Assembly (NCBI GenBank): GCA_937871435.1
Contig: CALMQM010000039.1
Location: 1 to 64,000, forward strand
Direction: 5' to 3'
DNA from: an uncultured Bacteroidota bacterium
GTDB lineage: Bacteria > Bacteroidota > Bacteroidia > AKYH767-A > 2013-40CM-41-45
DNA: 64,000 nt
Shown: piece by piece, positions 9,127 through 17,513 of the stretch
Layout of the letters: the number at the start of each line of letters is the position of its first letter
Numbering within the stretch: position 1 is the stretch's first letter
Notes under the pieces: generated by a model
What the model was told of the DNA's origin: nothing
Database searches by the model: none
Seen by the model: the letters and a program-made list of their open reading frames with translations, nothing else
Program-made: the position numbers and the translations under genes

Positions 9127-9497
9127 AAAATTACCTCCCAACCTTCAGTTTATTTGCTGCCATTGTAGCTGCCCTCCTGTGGCTGATGGGTTCATTGTTT
9201 GTACCCGGCCAGGTGAATTCGATCAGTTGGGGGATCTACTTTTATTTTGTCATCACCACGATCGCTTTTCATTATGGTTTGCTACGCTCAGCCGAAGGCA
9301 AACCTCAGGCCTTCATTCGCTATTATATCGGAAGTACGACAATGAAACTGATGCTGCATTTGGGTATTCTGGTTTTGTATGTTCTCTTTAATAAAGCAGA
9401 TGCGATGCGTTTCATTTTTACGTTTATGATTTTTTATTTTGTGTTTACAGGTTTTGAAGTGTCACTTGTCTGGAAAAAATTCAGATCCGGGAAATAA
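9123..9497 (+). CDS. AtpI-like four-helix membrane protein of the atp locus
   Basis: A 124-residue integral membrane protein with four predicted helices (about 8-25, 34-52, 70-88 and 93-112) and a basic C-terminus 'VWKKFRSGK'. Its place between an AtpZ-like gene and atpB, and its size, match the poorly conserved AtpI/unc-I-like proteins of ATP synthase loci, which assist c-ring assembly. I use ATG 9123; a TTG two codons earlier is possible. Identity rests mainly on position and topology, since I see no diagnostic motif. Confidence 0.6.
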   Translation: MKNYLPTFSLFAAIVAALLWLMGSLFVPGQVNSISWGIYFYFVITTIAFHYGLLRSAEGKPQAFIRYYIGSTTMKLMLHLGILVLYVLFNKADAMRFIFTFMIFYFVFTGFEVSLVWKKFRSGK

Positions 9498-9699
9498 GTA
9501 ATATTCCGCATAGAATTTTAGCACCGGTTTGATTCGATTTTTCTTTTTTACAGTCTTCAGGCAGGTTCTTTAATATTTCAGCAGAATTGGAAATAAATTG
9601 GAAATAAAAGAAGAGAAAAACAGGCTATATTCATTTGTAAATTATTGATAATCAGAGATAATTGGAGAATAAAAAGTAGTTGCTGAAACGATTTTCTCA

Positions 9700-9729
9700 T
9701 TGTTCTTTCGACAGGAAATACTACTTTTG
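9700..9729 (+). promoter_or_regulatory. Promoter of the atpBEFHAG operon
   Basis: TTG at 9700-9702, exactly 19 nt, then TACTTTTG at 9722-9729 followed by C is a textbook Bacteroidota promoter. It predicts a start near 9735 and a leader of about 25 nt before atpB. The synthase genes can therefore be transcribed apart from bactofilin and the accessory genes. Confidence 0.75.
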
Positions 9730-9758
9730 CGCTCTCTAAAAAAATTGTCTCTGAAGTC

Positions 9759-10985
9759 ATGTTGCAACTAATTCATTTTCCGGTAGTTTCGAGGGTTAAG
9801 GCTATTTTGGCGTCGGTGGTGTTTTTACTGTGCACCACAGTGGTATTCGCGAATGAAGGTGCCGACAGCGCTGAAGTTTCAACGGCTTCAGGAGTTGCTA
9901 CAGAACAATCTCATGAAGTGGCTTCAGGTGCTGAACATGAAAAAGCGGAAAAGAAGTTTGATGCCGGAGCTATGATTCTGGAACATATCGGAGATTCGCA
10001 TGACTGGCACATCATGGGCAAAGGTCATAGTTCAGTTTCAGTTCCACTCCCGGTTATAGTTTACAATAGTCAACGCGGCTTCTCTGCTTTTATGTCCTCC
10101 CATTTTCATCATGGTGAAATGACTTACAAAGGTTATCGCCTGAATGAAAAAGGAAAAATCGAAGCGGTGAATGAAATGGAAGAAATTCCAGCTGAAAGCG
10201 CAACAGTCAATGAAGAACTGTCAGCATCTACCTTTGATTTTTCTATTACCAAAAACGTTGCGTCGTTATTTTTTAGTATCATTTTAATTCTTTGGATGTT
10301 TATTTCTGTTGCGAAATCCTATTCACGCAGAAAAGGGGAAGCACCGAAAGGTTTGCAATCTCTGATTGAGCCACTGGTCATCTTCGTTCGTGATGATATT
10401 GCAAAAGCGAGCATCGGTCCAAAGTATGAACGATTCATGCCTTACCTGCTTACAGTATTTTTCTTCATTTGGGTAAATAATTTATTGGGACTGATTCCGA
10501 TTATTCCCGGTGGAGCTAATCTCACAGGAAATGTTGCGGTGACAATGACACTTGCTGTACTGACATTCCTTATCACAAGTTTTTCAGCAAACAAAAGTTA
10601 TTGGCGACACGTATTCGCAATGCCGGGAGTTCCTATCGGTGTTCTGGTGTTGTTGACTCCCATCGAATTGCTGGGTGTATTTCTTCGTCCCTTTGTATTG
10701 ACCATCCGACTTTTCGCGAACATCACCGCGGGTCACATCATCGCATTGTCTTTCTTCAGTCTGATCTTCATCTTCGGTGAAACGAGTGCCGGAGCTGGCT
10801 GGGGAGTTTCCATACTATCTGTAGCATTTGTCATCTTCATGACTGTGCTCGAACTGTTGGTAGCCTTTCTTCAGGCGTATGTATTCACCTTCCTTTCTGC
10901 GATCTATTTTGGAGCTGCAGTGGAAGAACATCATCATGATCATCATGGCGTGGATGCACATGTGGAGGAAGCGGCAATTATTTAA
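9759..10985 (+). CDS. atpB: F0F1 ATP synthase subunit a
   Basis: A 408-residue subunit a, which forms the proton half-channels against the c-ring in the inner membrane. The conserved core is C-terminal: 'YLLTVFFFIWVNNLLGLIP', the essential-arginine helix 'LRPFVLTIRLFANITAGH', and the final helix 'LELLVAFLQAYVFTFLSAIY'. The protein is about 150 residues longer than the E. coli form. The extra N-terminus holds a signal-peptide-like segment (about residues 12-30, 'AILASVVFLLCTTVVFANE') and a charged periplasmic region (about 31-165), a known Bacteroidota trait. The tail carries a histidine cluster 'EEHHHDHHGVDAH'. First gene of the atpBEFHAG operon. Confidence 0.97.
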   Translation: MLQLIHFPVVSRVKAILASVVFLLCTTVVFANEGADSAEVSTASGVATEQSHEVASGAEHEKAEKKFDAGAMILEHIGDSHDWHIMGKGHSSVSVPLPVIVYNSQRGFSAFMSSHFHHGEMTYKGYRLNEKGKIEAVNEMEEIPAESATVNEELSASTFDFSITKNVASLFFSIILILWMFISVAKSYSRRKGEAPKGLQSLIEPLVIFVRDDIAKASIGPKYERFMPYLLTVFFFIWVNNLLGLIPIIPGGANLTGNVAVTMTLAVLTFLITSFSANKSYWRHVFAMPGVPIGVLVLLTPIELLGVFLRPFVLTIRLFANITAGHIIALSFFSLIFIFGETSAGAGWGVSILSVAFVIFMTVLELLVAFLQAYVFTFLSAIYFGAAVEEHHHDHHGVDAHVEEAAII

Positions 10986-11020
10986 ATCTGAATTCAGTTA
11001 AACCCTTAAATACAATTACT

Positions 11021-11287
11021 ATGTTATCTTCAATTCTTCTTGATGCGCAAAACCTCGGAAACCTCGGTCTTGGTGGTGGTGTTGCTGCATTGGGCGCAGG
11101 TTTAGCCGCTGTTGGTGCCGGTTTGGGTATTGGTCGTATCGGTGGTTCCGCTCTGGAATCAATCGCTCGTCAGCCTGAAGTAGCGAACGACATTCGTGCA
11201 AACATGATCTTGACAGCTGCTCTTGTGGAAGGTGCTGCCTTCTTCGCGATGGTTGTCGGCCTGCTTGTTGTTTTGAAAGTTGCCTAA
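11021..11287 (+). CDS. atpE: F0F1 ATP synthase subunit c
   Basis: An 88-residue proteolipid with two hydrophobic helices joined by the polar loop 'ARQPE' (residues 49-53). Helix 1 has the glycine packing repeat 'GAGLAAVGAGLGIG'. Helix 2 carries the ion-binding carboxylate Glu70 in 'LVEGAAFF'. The residues around it lack the Ser/Thr-Tyr pattern of sodium-binding rings, so proton coupling is expected. It sits 35 nt after atpB and 91 nt before atpF. Confidence 0.97.
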   Translation: MLSSILLDAQNLGNLGLGGGVAALGAGLAAVGAGLGIGRIGGSALESIARQPEVANDIRANMILTAALVEGAAFFAMVVGLLVVLKVA

Positions 11288-11378
11288 ACAACACCCGAAC
11301 AGGACGATTGCACGGTTGGTGCCGTCGTCCTGTTTATTCTAAAAAATCTATTCAAAAAAAAATAAACCCGCAGAATAA

Positions 11379-11873
11379 ATGGAATTGATCAAACCCGAAA
11401 TCGGATTACTCTTCTGGATGTCCGTATCATTCCTGGTACTTTTATTTCTTCTTGGAAAATTCGCCTGGCCGATGATTTTGAAGTCGCTCAAGGAACGCGA
11501 AGATTCAATAGCTGAAGCATTGAACTCTGCAAAACAGGCTAAAGCAGAAATGGCTGCGCTTGTTGCAGACAACGAAAAACTGATTCAGCAGGCACGTGCT
11601 GAACGCGATCAGTTGCTGAAGGAAGCAAGGGAAGCAAAAGATACTATCATAGCAGAAGCGAAAACAAAATCACAGGCTGAAGCAAATAAAATTCTCACTG
11701 CTGCCCGTGAAACAATCAATACAGAGAAATTGGCCGCCATCACGGAGTTGAAAAACCAGGTTGCCATCATGTCTATTGAAATTGCCGAAAAAATTCTGCG
11801 CCAGGAACTGAGCAACGATGAAAAACAAAAATCGTTGATGCAAAATCTGATGAAGGACATTAATTTAAATTGA
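11379..11873 (+). CDS. atpF: F0F1 ATP synthase subunit b
   Basis: A 164-residue peripheral stalk subunit: a single N-terminal membrane helix (about residues 8-28, 'IGLLFWMSVSFLVLLFLLGK') followed by a long charged coiled coil rich in Ala, Glu, Lys and Gln that dimerises and holds the F1 head still. The motif 'REDSIAEALNSAKQAKAEM' is typical. The position between atpE and atpH confirms the assignment. Confidence 0.96.
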   Translation: MELIKPEIGLLFWMSVSFLVLLFLLGKFAWPMILKSLKEREDSIAEALNSAKQAKAEMAALVADNEKLIQQARAERDQLLKEAREAKDTIIAEAKTKSQAEANKILTAARETINTEKLAAITELKNQVAIMSIEIAEKILRQELSNDEKQKSLMQNLMKDINLN

Positions 11874-11924
11874 ATCCCGGCGAATTGAATCCACAGATTC
11901 ATCAATCCATTCACGAACGAACAC

Positions 11925-12482
11925 ATGGTAGAGACTAAGGTTTCCAAACGATATGCAAAATCCCTTCTTGAGCTTGCTCAGGAGAAAAGCATCATGGATG
12001 CTGTGCAGAATGACATGAAACTGTTTGCCGCGGTATGTGATCAGAACCATGACCTCTCATTGCTCCTCGCTAATCCGATCATTCACTCGGACAAGAAGAT
12101 GGAAATTCTCCGGAAAGTGTTCGGAGATAAAATGAATGCATTGTCAATTTCCTTTTTTGAAATAGTTGCCCGTAAAGGAAGAGAAGCATACCTGGAACAC
12201 ATCGCGAAATCTTTCATCGCGTTGTATAAACAAAAGAAAGGAATACTGACCGCGGAAATTACTTCCGCAGTTGGTCTCGATGATAAATTGCGCAAATCAG
12301 TGTATGACATGATCAGCAACTCCGGAAAATCGGAAGTTGAACTGATTGAAAAAATTGACCAGAAACTGATAGGAGGGTTTGTTCTTCGTATCGGTGACAA
12401 ACAATACGATGCGAGTATAGCAGCCGATTTGAGAAAACTGGCGAAAGATTTTTCGTCCAATCCTTATATCCGTAAAAACTAA
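11925..12482 (+). CDS. atpH: F0F1 ATP synthase subunit delta
   Basis: A 185-residue delta/OSCP subunit that joins the top of the F1 head to the b stalk. The N-terminal helical domain begins 'VSKRYAKSLLELAQEKS'. The C-terminal part has the family signature 'KIDQKLIGGFVLRIGDKQYDASI', ending about 20 residues before the stop. It follows atpF by 51 nt and precedes atpA by 60 nt. Confidence 0.96.
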   Translation: MVETKVSKRYAKSLLELAQEKSIMDAVQNDMKLFAAVCDQNHDLSLLLANPIIHSDKKMEILRKVFGDKMNALSISFFEIVARKGREAYLEHIAKSFIALYKQKKGILTAEITSAVGLDDKLRKSVYDMISNSGKSEVELIEKIDQKLIGGFVLRIGDKQYDASIAADLRKLAKDFSSNPYIRKN

Positions 12483-12542
12483 TATCAGCAGGAGAAATTC
12501 CGCTATCAAATTTACATACAACAAACATTAATCAATCATACA

Positions 12543-14123
12543 ATGGCAGAAGTAAGACCCGATGAAGTTTCCGCGATTTTGCGTCAGCAACTCGCAGGCT
12601 TCAAAACAGAAAAAGAACTGGAAGAAGTGGGAACCGTACTCCAGGTTGGAGATGGAATCGCACGTATCTACGGACTCACACGGGTTCAGTCCGGTGAATT
12701 GATCGAATTTGAAAACGGATTGCAAGGGATCGTTTTGAACCTTGAAGAAGATAACGTAGGAGCCGTATTGCTCGGTGTATCTTCGAATATTAAAGAAGGA
12801 GATGTTGTAAAACGTACAGGTAAAATCGGTTCTATCCGAGTAGGTGAAGGAATGTTAGGCCGTGTTGTGGATACACTCGGTAGCCCGATCGACGGAAAAG
12901 GTCCTATCCCTGGCGATATGTACGAAATGCCACTGGAGCGTAAAGCTCCGGGTGTTATCTATCGTCAGCCGGTAAATGAACCATTGCAAACCGGTATCAA
13001 AGCGATTGACGCGATGATTCCGATTGGTCGTGGACAGCGTGAGTTGATCATCGGCGACCGTCAGACAGGAAAAACCGCCGTTGCGATTGACACCATCATC
13101 AACCAAAAAGAATTCTACGATAAAGGCCAGCCGGTATTTTGTATTTATGTAGCTGTTGGACAAAAAGGATCTACAGTTGCACAAATCTTAAAAACCCTGA
13201 CTGAAGCCGGCGCGATGGCGTATACGGTAATCGTTGCTTCTTCCGCATCAGACCCTGCTCCAATGCAGTTCTATGCACCGATGGCAGGTGCGGCGATTGG
13301 TGAATTCTTCCGTGATACAGGTCGTCCTGCTTTGATCGTGTATGATGATTTGTCGAAGCAAGCCGTAGCATACCGCGAGGTATCCTTGTTGCTCCGTCGT
13401 CCTCCGGGTCGTGAAGCATATCCTGGAGACGTATTCTACCTGCACTCCCGTTTGCTCGAGCGTGCGGCGAAAGTCATCAACTCTGATGAGATCGCGAAAC
13501 AGATGAATGACCTTCCGGATTCTATTCGCCACATGGTGAAAGGTGGAGGCTCTCTGACCGCTCTTCCAATTATCGAAACACAAGCCGGTGACGTATCCGC
13601 TTACATTCCGACTAACGTGATCTCCATCACAGACGGACAGATTTTCCTTGAAGCCAACCTGTTCAATGCCGGTGTACGCCCTGCGATCAACGTAGGTATT
13701 TCTGTATCCCGTGTTGGTGGTAACGCGCAAATCAAGTCGATGAAGAAAGTTGCCGGAACATTGAAACTTGATCAGGCGCAATACCGTGAGTTGGAAGCGT
13801 TCTCAAAATTCGGTTCCGACCTTGACGCATCTACTAAAGCTACTCTGGACAAAGGAGCACGTAACGTTGAAATTCTGAAGCAGGGACAATATGCTCCTGT
13901 CGCAGTAGAAAAACAAATTGCCATTATTTATTGTGGAACAAAAGGTCTTCTCCGTGATGTACCGGCAAATCGTGTGAGAGAATTTGAAGCGGAATATGTT
14001 GCCTTGTTGGATGCTCAGCACAGAGGTACTCTGGACAGTTTACGCAGCGGCCAATTTGATGATAAGATCACTGCAGTACTTGAAAAAGTTGCAGGCGAGC
14101 TGACCACAAAATACAAAGCATAA
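12543..14123 (+). CDS. atpA: F0F1 ATP synthase subunit alpha
   Basis: A 526-residue, non-catalytic nucleotide-binding subunit of the F1 hexamer. The P-loop 'GDRQTGKT' is at residues 171-178, and the alpha/beta signature '[14 protein letters not shown]' lies in the C-terminal third. The N-terminal beta-barrel, the '[12 protein letters not shown]' segment and the '[20 protein letters not shown]' loop are all intact, and the length is normal. No sign of disruption. Confidence 0.98.
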   Translation: MAEVRPDEVSAILRQQLAGFKTEKELEEVGTVLQVGDGIARIYGLTRVQSGELIEFENGLQGIVLNLEEDNVGAVLLGVSSNIKEGDVVKRTGKIGSIRVGEGMLGRVVDTLGSPIDGKGPIPGDMYEMPLERKAPGVIYRQPVNEPLQTGIKAIDAMIPIGRGQRELIIGDRQTGKTAVAIDTIINQKEFYDKGQPVFCIYVAVGQKGSTVAQILKTLTEAGAMAYTVIVASSASDPAPMQFYAPMAGAAIGEFFRDTGRPALIVYDDLSKQAVAYREVSLLLRRPPGREAYPGDVFYLHSRLLERAAKVINSDEIAKQMNDLPDSIRHMVKGGGSLTALPIIETQAGDVSAYIPTNVISITDGQIFLEANLFNAGVRPAINVGISVSRVGGNAQIKSMKKVAGTLKLDQAQYRELEAFSKFGSDLDASTKATLDKGARNVEILKQGQYAPVAVEKQIAIIYCGTKGLLRDVPANRVREFEAEYVALLDAQHRGTLDSLRSGQFDDKITAVLEKVAGELTTKYKA

Positions 14124-14169
14124 ATTCTTGAACCATTAAGAATGCGATCACCGCATTCTCTTATTTATC

Positions 14170-15054
14170 ATGGCAAATTTAAAAGAAGTACGAAACCGGA
14201 TTGCCTCTGTTATTTCAACACAACAGATTACCAAGGCAATGAAAATGGTGAGCGCAGCGAAGTTGCGTCGCGCTCAGGATGCCATTGTCATGATGCGTCC
14301 CTACGCTTCCAAACTGAGAGACATCATGGAAAATATTTCCGGAACTCTTGAAGGCGGTGTCGGCGGTGAGTTGACAAAAGCACGTCCGGTTGAAAAGGTG
14401 TTGATTGTGGCTGTAAACTCTAACCGCGGATTGTGCGGAGCATTCAATGCGGTTGTTATTCGTACAGTGAACCGATTGATACGTGAAGAGTATTCCAGGC
14501 AGGCAAAAGAAGGAAATGTAAAAGTGCTGTGCATTGGAAAAAAGGCAAGTGATTTTTTCAATAAACACAAAAACCTCTACGCGGGGAATCACAATGAACT
14601 GTATGCGAAACTCACATTCGAAAATGTTTCCGCGGTTGCAGACAGCATCATGAAGGAGTTTGCTGCAGGTCAGTATGACCGTGTTGATATCGTGTACAAT
14701 CAGTTTAAGAATGCAGCTGTTCAGTACATCCAGCATGAACAAATGCTTCCTGTCGCTCCGCCCATGAAGAAAGGCAATGATAAAAATGTAGTGAACGATT
14801 ATATTTTTGAACCGGGTAAAGAACAACTCGTTCTTGAATTGCTTCCAAAATCAGTACGAATTCAATTGTTCAAAGCTGTTCTTGATTCACACGCATCTGA
14901 ACATGGTGCCAGAATGACCGCGATGAGTAAAGCAACGGATAATGCCGGTGATCTTTTGAAAGAACTTCGTTTGTCTTACAACAAAGCCCGTCAGGCCGCG
15001 ATCACAGGAGAAATTCTGGAGATTGTCGCCGGTGCGGAAGCCTTGAACGGTTAA
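14170..15054 (+). CDS. atpG: F0F1 ATP synthase subunit gamma
   Basis: A 294-residue central shaft subunit. The N-terminal helix starts 'NLKEVRNRIASVISTQQITK'. The C-terminal helix, which turns inside the hexamer, includes 'ARMTAMSKATDNAGDLL' and 'RQAAITGEILEIVAGAEAL'. The Rossmann-like middle includes 'AVNSNRGLCGAFN'. The operon ends here: a strong terminator follows and neither atpD (beta) nor atpC (epsilon) is present, so the catalytic beta subunit must be encoded elsewhere, as in many Bacteroidota. Confidence 0.97.
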   Translation: MANLKEVRNRIASVISTQQITKAMKMVSAAKLRRAQDAIVMMRPYASKLRDIMENISGTLEGGVGGELTKARPVEKVLIVAVNSNRGLCGAFNAVVIRTVNRLIREEYSRQAKEGNVKVLCIGKKASDFFNKHKNLYAGNHNELYAKLTFENVSAVADSIMKEFAAGQYDRVDIVYNQFKNAAVQYIQHEQMLPVAPPMKKGNDKNVVNDYIFEPGKEQLVLELLPKSVRIQLFKAVLDSHASEHGARMTAMSKATDNAGDLLKELRLSYNKARQAAITGEILEIVAGAEALNG

Positions 15055-15074
15055 ACAGAAAAATTAATATTCTT

Positions 15075-15111
15075 AAAAAGGGTGGAAGGATTTTCTTTCC
15101 GCCCTTTTTTT
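15075..15111 (+). terminator. Terminator of the atp operon
   Basis: A 10-bp stem, GGGTGGAAGG (15080-15089) and CTTTCCGCCC (15095-15104), with G-T wobbles and a 5-nt loop, is flanked by A5 before and T7 after. It likely works in both directions, since a minus-strand gene ends at 15114. Confidence 0.88.
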
Positions 15112-15113
15112 GA

Positions 15114-16682
15114 TCAGAGTTTAATCAACTTCGTGTTGAATTTTTCATTTTCCGATTCCCATTGAATGAAATAAATTCCTGCTGGCAAGGTAGATAATGG
15201 CAGTTTTTTGTTCATGCCAAAATTCAGAGAAAAAGATCCGTTGTTTACCGTTCTCCCGTCTGCGGAAGTTATCGTATAGCGTAGTTTGGAGAAAGACCAC
15301 TGTGTGCTTTGAATATTTATTTCATCCAAAACAGGATTCGGGAAAACCATCAGAGATTCATTCGTAAAAAACTCATCCAATCCAACCGGGATGGAGCTGT
15401 GGTCAGTCATCACCCTCAAGTGACCGGAGTGCGGCTGAATACTTTGATCGTATTCTGACCATGCAGTATACAAAAGGCCCCGATCAGGGTCGAGACAAAT
15501 TTCAGGATCAGATTCATTCTGGCCATACAGATGTTGTGGTGTGTCGCAATAATTGGTTTCAAACACATTCCAATTGCTGAAATCAGAAACGTCGCTTAGC
15601 GCGCACGACAAATAATTGTTTTGCTCATTGTCTCCGGAATACCATGTGGCAAGAAATTGTTTTCGCACAAAATCATATTCTACAGAAGGAATGGTTGGGA
15701 AATGTTGAGGGTTATTGTCTATCACCGCATAATTCCATGTTCCGGATGCGCCGGCATTCAACGAATAATATCCATAGAGGCTCTGATTCATGTTCGCCGC
15801 AAGCAAAACTGTAATGGAATTTTGCGCATTTACATCATTGCCTTTTTGTGTTGACAATGAAAAACCGTAACAATTGTTGATGTTAGGAGAAGAAAGCGAA
15901 TCCAGGTACACAGGAGAACTGAATGCAGACAAAATTGTTCCATTGGGTACGCTGCACCCAAGATGTTTGTCGCGTAGAAAACCTACTGCTAAAATTCCGC
16001 CGGGGATTTGAGTGGAAGAATATCCATATGCAATATCCACATCATGAAATTCGCCGTGAGAAGTATCGATCAGTTGTGGACTTCCAAACAACCAGGCTCC
16101 ATCCGCAGAAATCAATGCGATTACAGAATCAATACCACCCTGACTAATTTCAGAATAGACTACGGCGATACTGAATGGTGATGAAAGTGAAGAATGAAAA
16201 TCATCATCGCTTGTAATTGCAATGTCAGCAATTCCATAAGTAAAACCATCTCCTATAGAAAGCGTGTTTCCCGTGAGCGCTCCGGTTCTTCCATCGTATT
16301 CATTTACATAAGCTATAGTAAGCGGACTGGCACTACCGGCTGCGATATAGGCAACGAAAAGATGCAGCTGAAGAGAGTCATCTCCGGTTACTTCGATATC
16401 CTGAATTACAGGATGGTAGGCGGAGGAAGGAAATACTTCAGTCTGAAAAAGTGGTTGCCACGTGTTCCCCTGATCTTTGGAAACATACACACCATAGAAG
16501 GAACTGAAATCAAAATGACTGTTAAATCCTGCATACACCCAGCCGTTATGTGCAACAGAAAGTACAGGATTGTATCCTTCCATGAGAGAGTCAGTGATAA
16601 CCGGAGTATCTGTACCAAAACTCTGAGCGGATGTGTGTAGTGTAATGAAGCAAAGCAGGAAGAAAATAACAGATCGAATCAT
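15114..16682 (-). CDS. T9SS-sorted secreted protein with an Asp-box-like motif
   Basis: A 522-residue protein with signal peptide at residues 1-19 ('FFLLCFITLHTSAQS'). An early 'VYVSKDQGNTWQP' matches the Asp-box (S-x-D-x-G-x-T-W) of sialidase/BNR-like propellers, and later segments such as 'DPDRGLLYTAWSEYDQS' fit a propeller too. I see no sialidase catalytic set, so enzyme activity cannot be claimed. The C-terminus 'LMVFPNPVLDEINIQS' ... 'LPAGIYFIQWESE' is a type A sorting domain. It is convergent with the atp operon and divergent from marC. Confidence 0.78.
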   Translation of the reverse strand: MIRSVIFFLLCFITLHTSAQSFGTDTPVITDSLMEGYNPVLSVAHNGWVYAGFNSHFDFSSFYGVYVSKDQGNTWQPLFQTEVFPSSAYHPVIQDIEVTGDDSLQLHLFVAYIAAGSASPLTIAYVNEYDGRTGALTGNTLSIGDGFTYGIADIAITSDDDFHSSLSSPFSIAVVYSEISQGGIDSVIALISADGAWLFGSPQLIDTSHGEFHDVDIAYGYSSTQIPGGILAVGFLRDKHLGCSVPNGTILSAFSSPVYLDSLSSPNINNCYGFSLSTQKGNDVNAQNSITVLLAANMNQSLYGYYSLNAGASGTWNYAVIDNNPQHFPTIPSVEYDFVRKQFLATWYSGDNEQNNYLSCALSDVSDFSNWNVFETNYCDTPQHLYGQNESDPEICLDPDRGLLYTAWSEYDQSIQPHSGHLRVMTDHSSIPVGLDEFFTNESLMVFPNPVLDEINIQSTQWSFSKLRYTITSADGRTVNNGSFSLNFGMNKKLPLSTLPAGIYFIQWESENEKFNTKLIKL

Positions 16683-16805
16683 TGTTAATTTTTATAGGTA
16701 ATTGGGCGAAAGTAAATTTTAATCTTTGTGATGTTAACAATCAGAATGAATTAATTGTCATTGTTTCAGCCGGAAGCTTATTTGAATTTTTGTACTTTCG
16801 AACCC

Positions 16806-17372
16806 ATGTCAATGAGTCTGCGGGAAATATTAACTGTCACAACAATTTTATTTGCTGTCATAGATATTGTAGGGTCCATTCCAGCGTTACTTTCTGTAAA
16901 AACAAAAGTAGGTCGAATTCATCCTGAACAAGCGACTTTGGTTTCTGCTTTGATCATGGTTGTTTTTCTTTTTGTCGGAGAATCATTGCTTGGCTTTTTG
17001 GGTGTGGACGTGAAATCCTTCGCGATAGCCGGATCACTTGTCATATTTTTTCTGGCAATGGAAATGATACTTGGCATTCGCCTGTACAAAGACGAGATTC
17101 CGGAAACCGCATCGATCATTCCTGTGGCTTTTCCATTGATTGCCGGAACCGGTACGATGACCACACTCCTTTCACTCCGAGCGGTTTATGATATTCCAAC
17201 CATCATCATTGGAATTTTTCTCAATCTGATCGTTGTCTATGTTGTGTTAAGGAATTTATTCCGGGTGGAGAAGTTTTTGGGTGTGGCAGGAATCAGCATT
17301 CTCCGAAAGGTTTTTGGTATCGTTTTGCTTGCTATAGCCATCAAACTTTTTCGTTCCAATGTAGGTTTCTGA
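16806..17372 (+). CDS. MarC-family integral membrane protein
   Basis: A 188-residue protein with six predicted transmembrane helices, the family's usual size and topology. Motifs typical of MarC/UPF0056 include 'FAVIDIVGSIPALLSV' in helix 1 and 'PVAFPLIAGTGTMTTLLSL' in the second half. Despite the name (multiple antibiotic resistance locus), the function of MarC proteins is unknown. The frame can be read 17 codons further upstream, but those residues are not hydrophobic or conserved-looking. ATG 16806 (or 16812) is preferred because a -7-like box (TACTTTCG, 16793-16800) lies directly before it. Confidence 0.85.
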   Translation: MSMSLREILTVTTILFAVIDIVGSIPALLSVKTKVGRIHPEQATLVSALIMVVFLFVGESLLGFLGVDVKSFAIAGSLVIFFLAMEMILGIRLYKDEIPETASIIPVAFPLIAGTGTMTTLLSLRAVYDIPTIIIGIFLNLIVVYVVLRNLFRVEKFLGVAGISILRKVFGIVLLAIAIKLFRSNVGF

Positions 17373-17454
17373 GAAGCGCTGAATTTTAACATTTTCCTCT
17401 AAAATACAACCTGCCAAAGCCCTACCAATCCCTGTTTCCAGGGCTTGTCCGCAA

Positions 17455-17484
17455 TTGGATTTTAAAAAAAATGTCCTACATTTG
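17455..17484 (+). promoter_or_regulatory. Promoter of the CUB/PKD cargo gene
   Basis: TTG (17455-17457), 19 nt, TACATTTG (17477-17484) exactly match the Bacteroidota consensus. Transcription should start about 24 nt before the ATG at 17514. Confidence 0.7.
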
Positions 17485-17513
17485 AAAGATCATTAAAAAC
17501 TAACCAGACCGCT

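Noticed and set aside
13248-13781. A 177-codon antisense frame within atpA
   Set aside because: It is a shadow of a highly conserved coding sequence and has no recognisable protein motif.
15114-16682. Annotation as a sialidase
   Set aside because: Only one clear Asp-box is visible and the catalytic arginine triad, Tyr and Glu of sialidases could not be identified.
17417-17446. AAGCCCT...AGGGCTT stem after marC as terminator
   Set aside because: No T-run follows and it overlaps the region just upstream of the next promoter; left unassigned.
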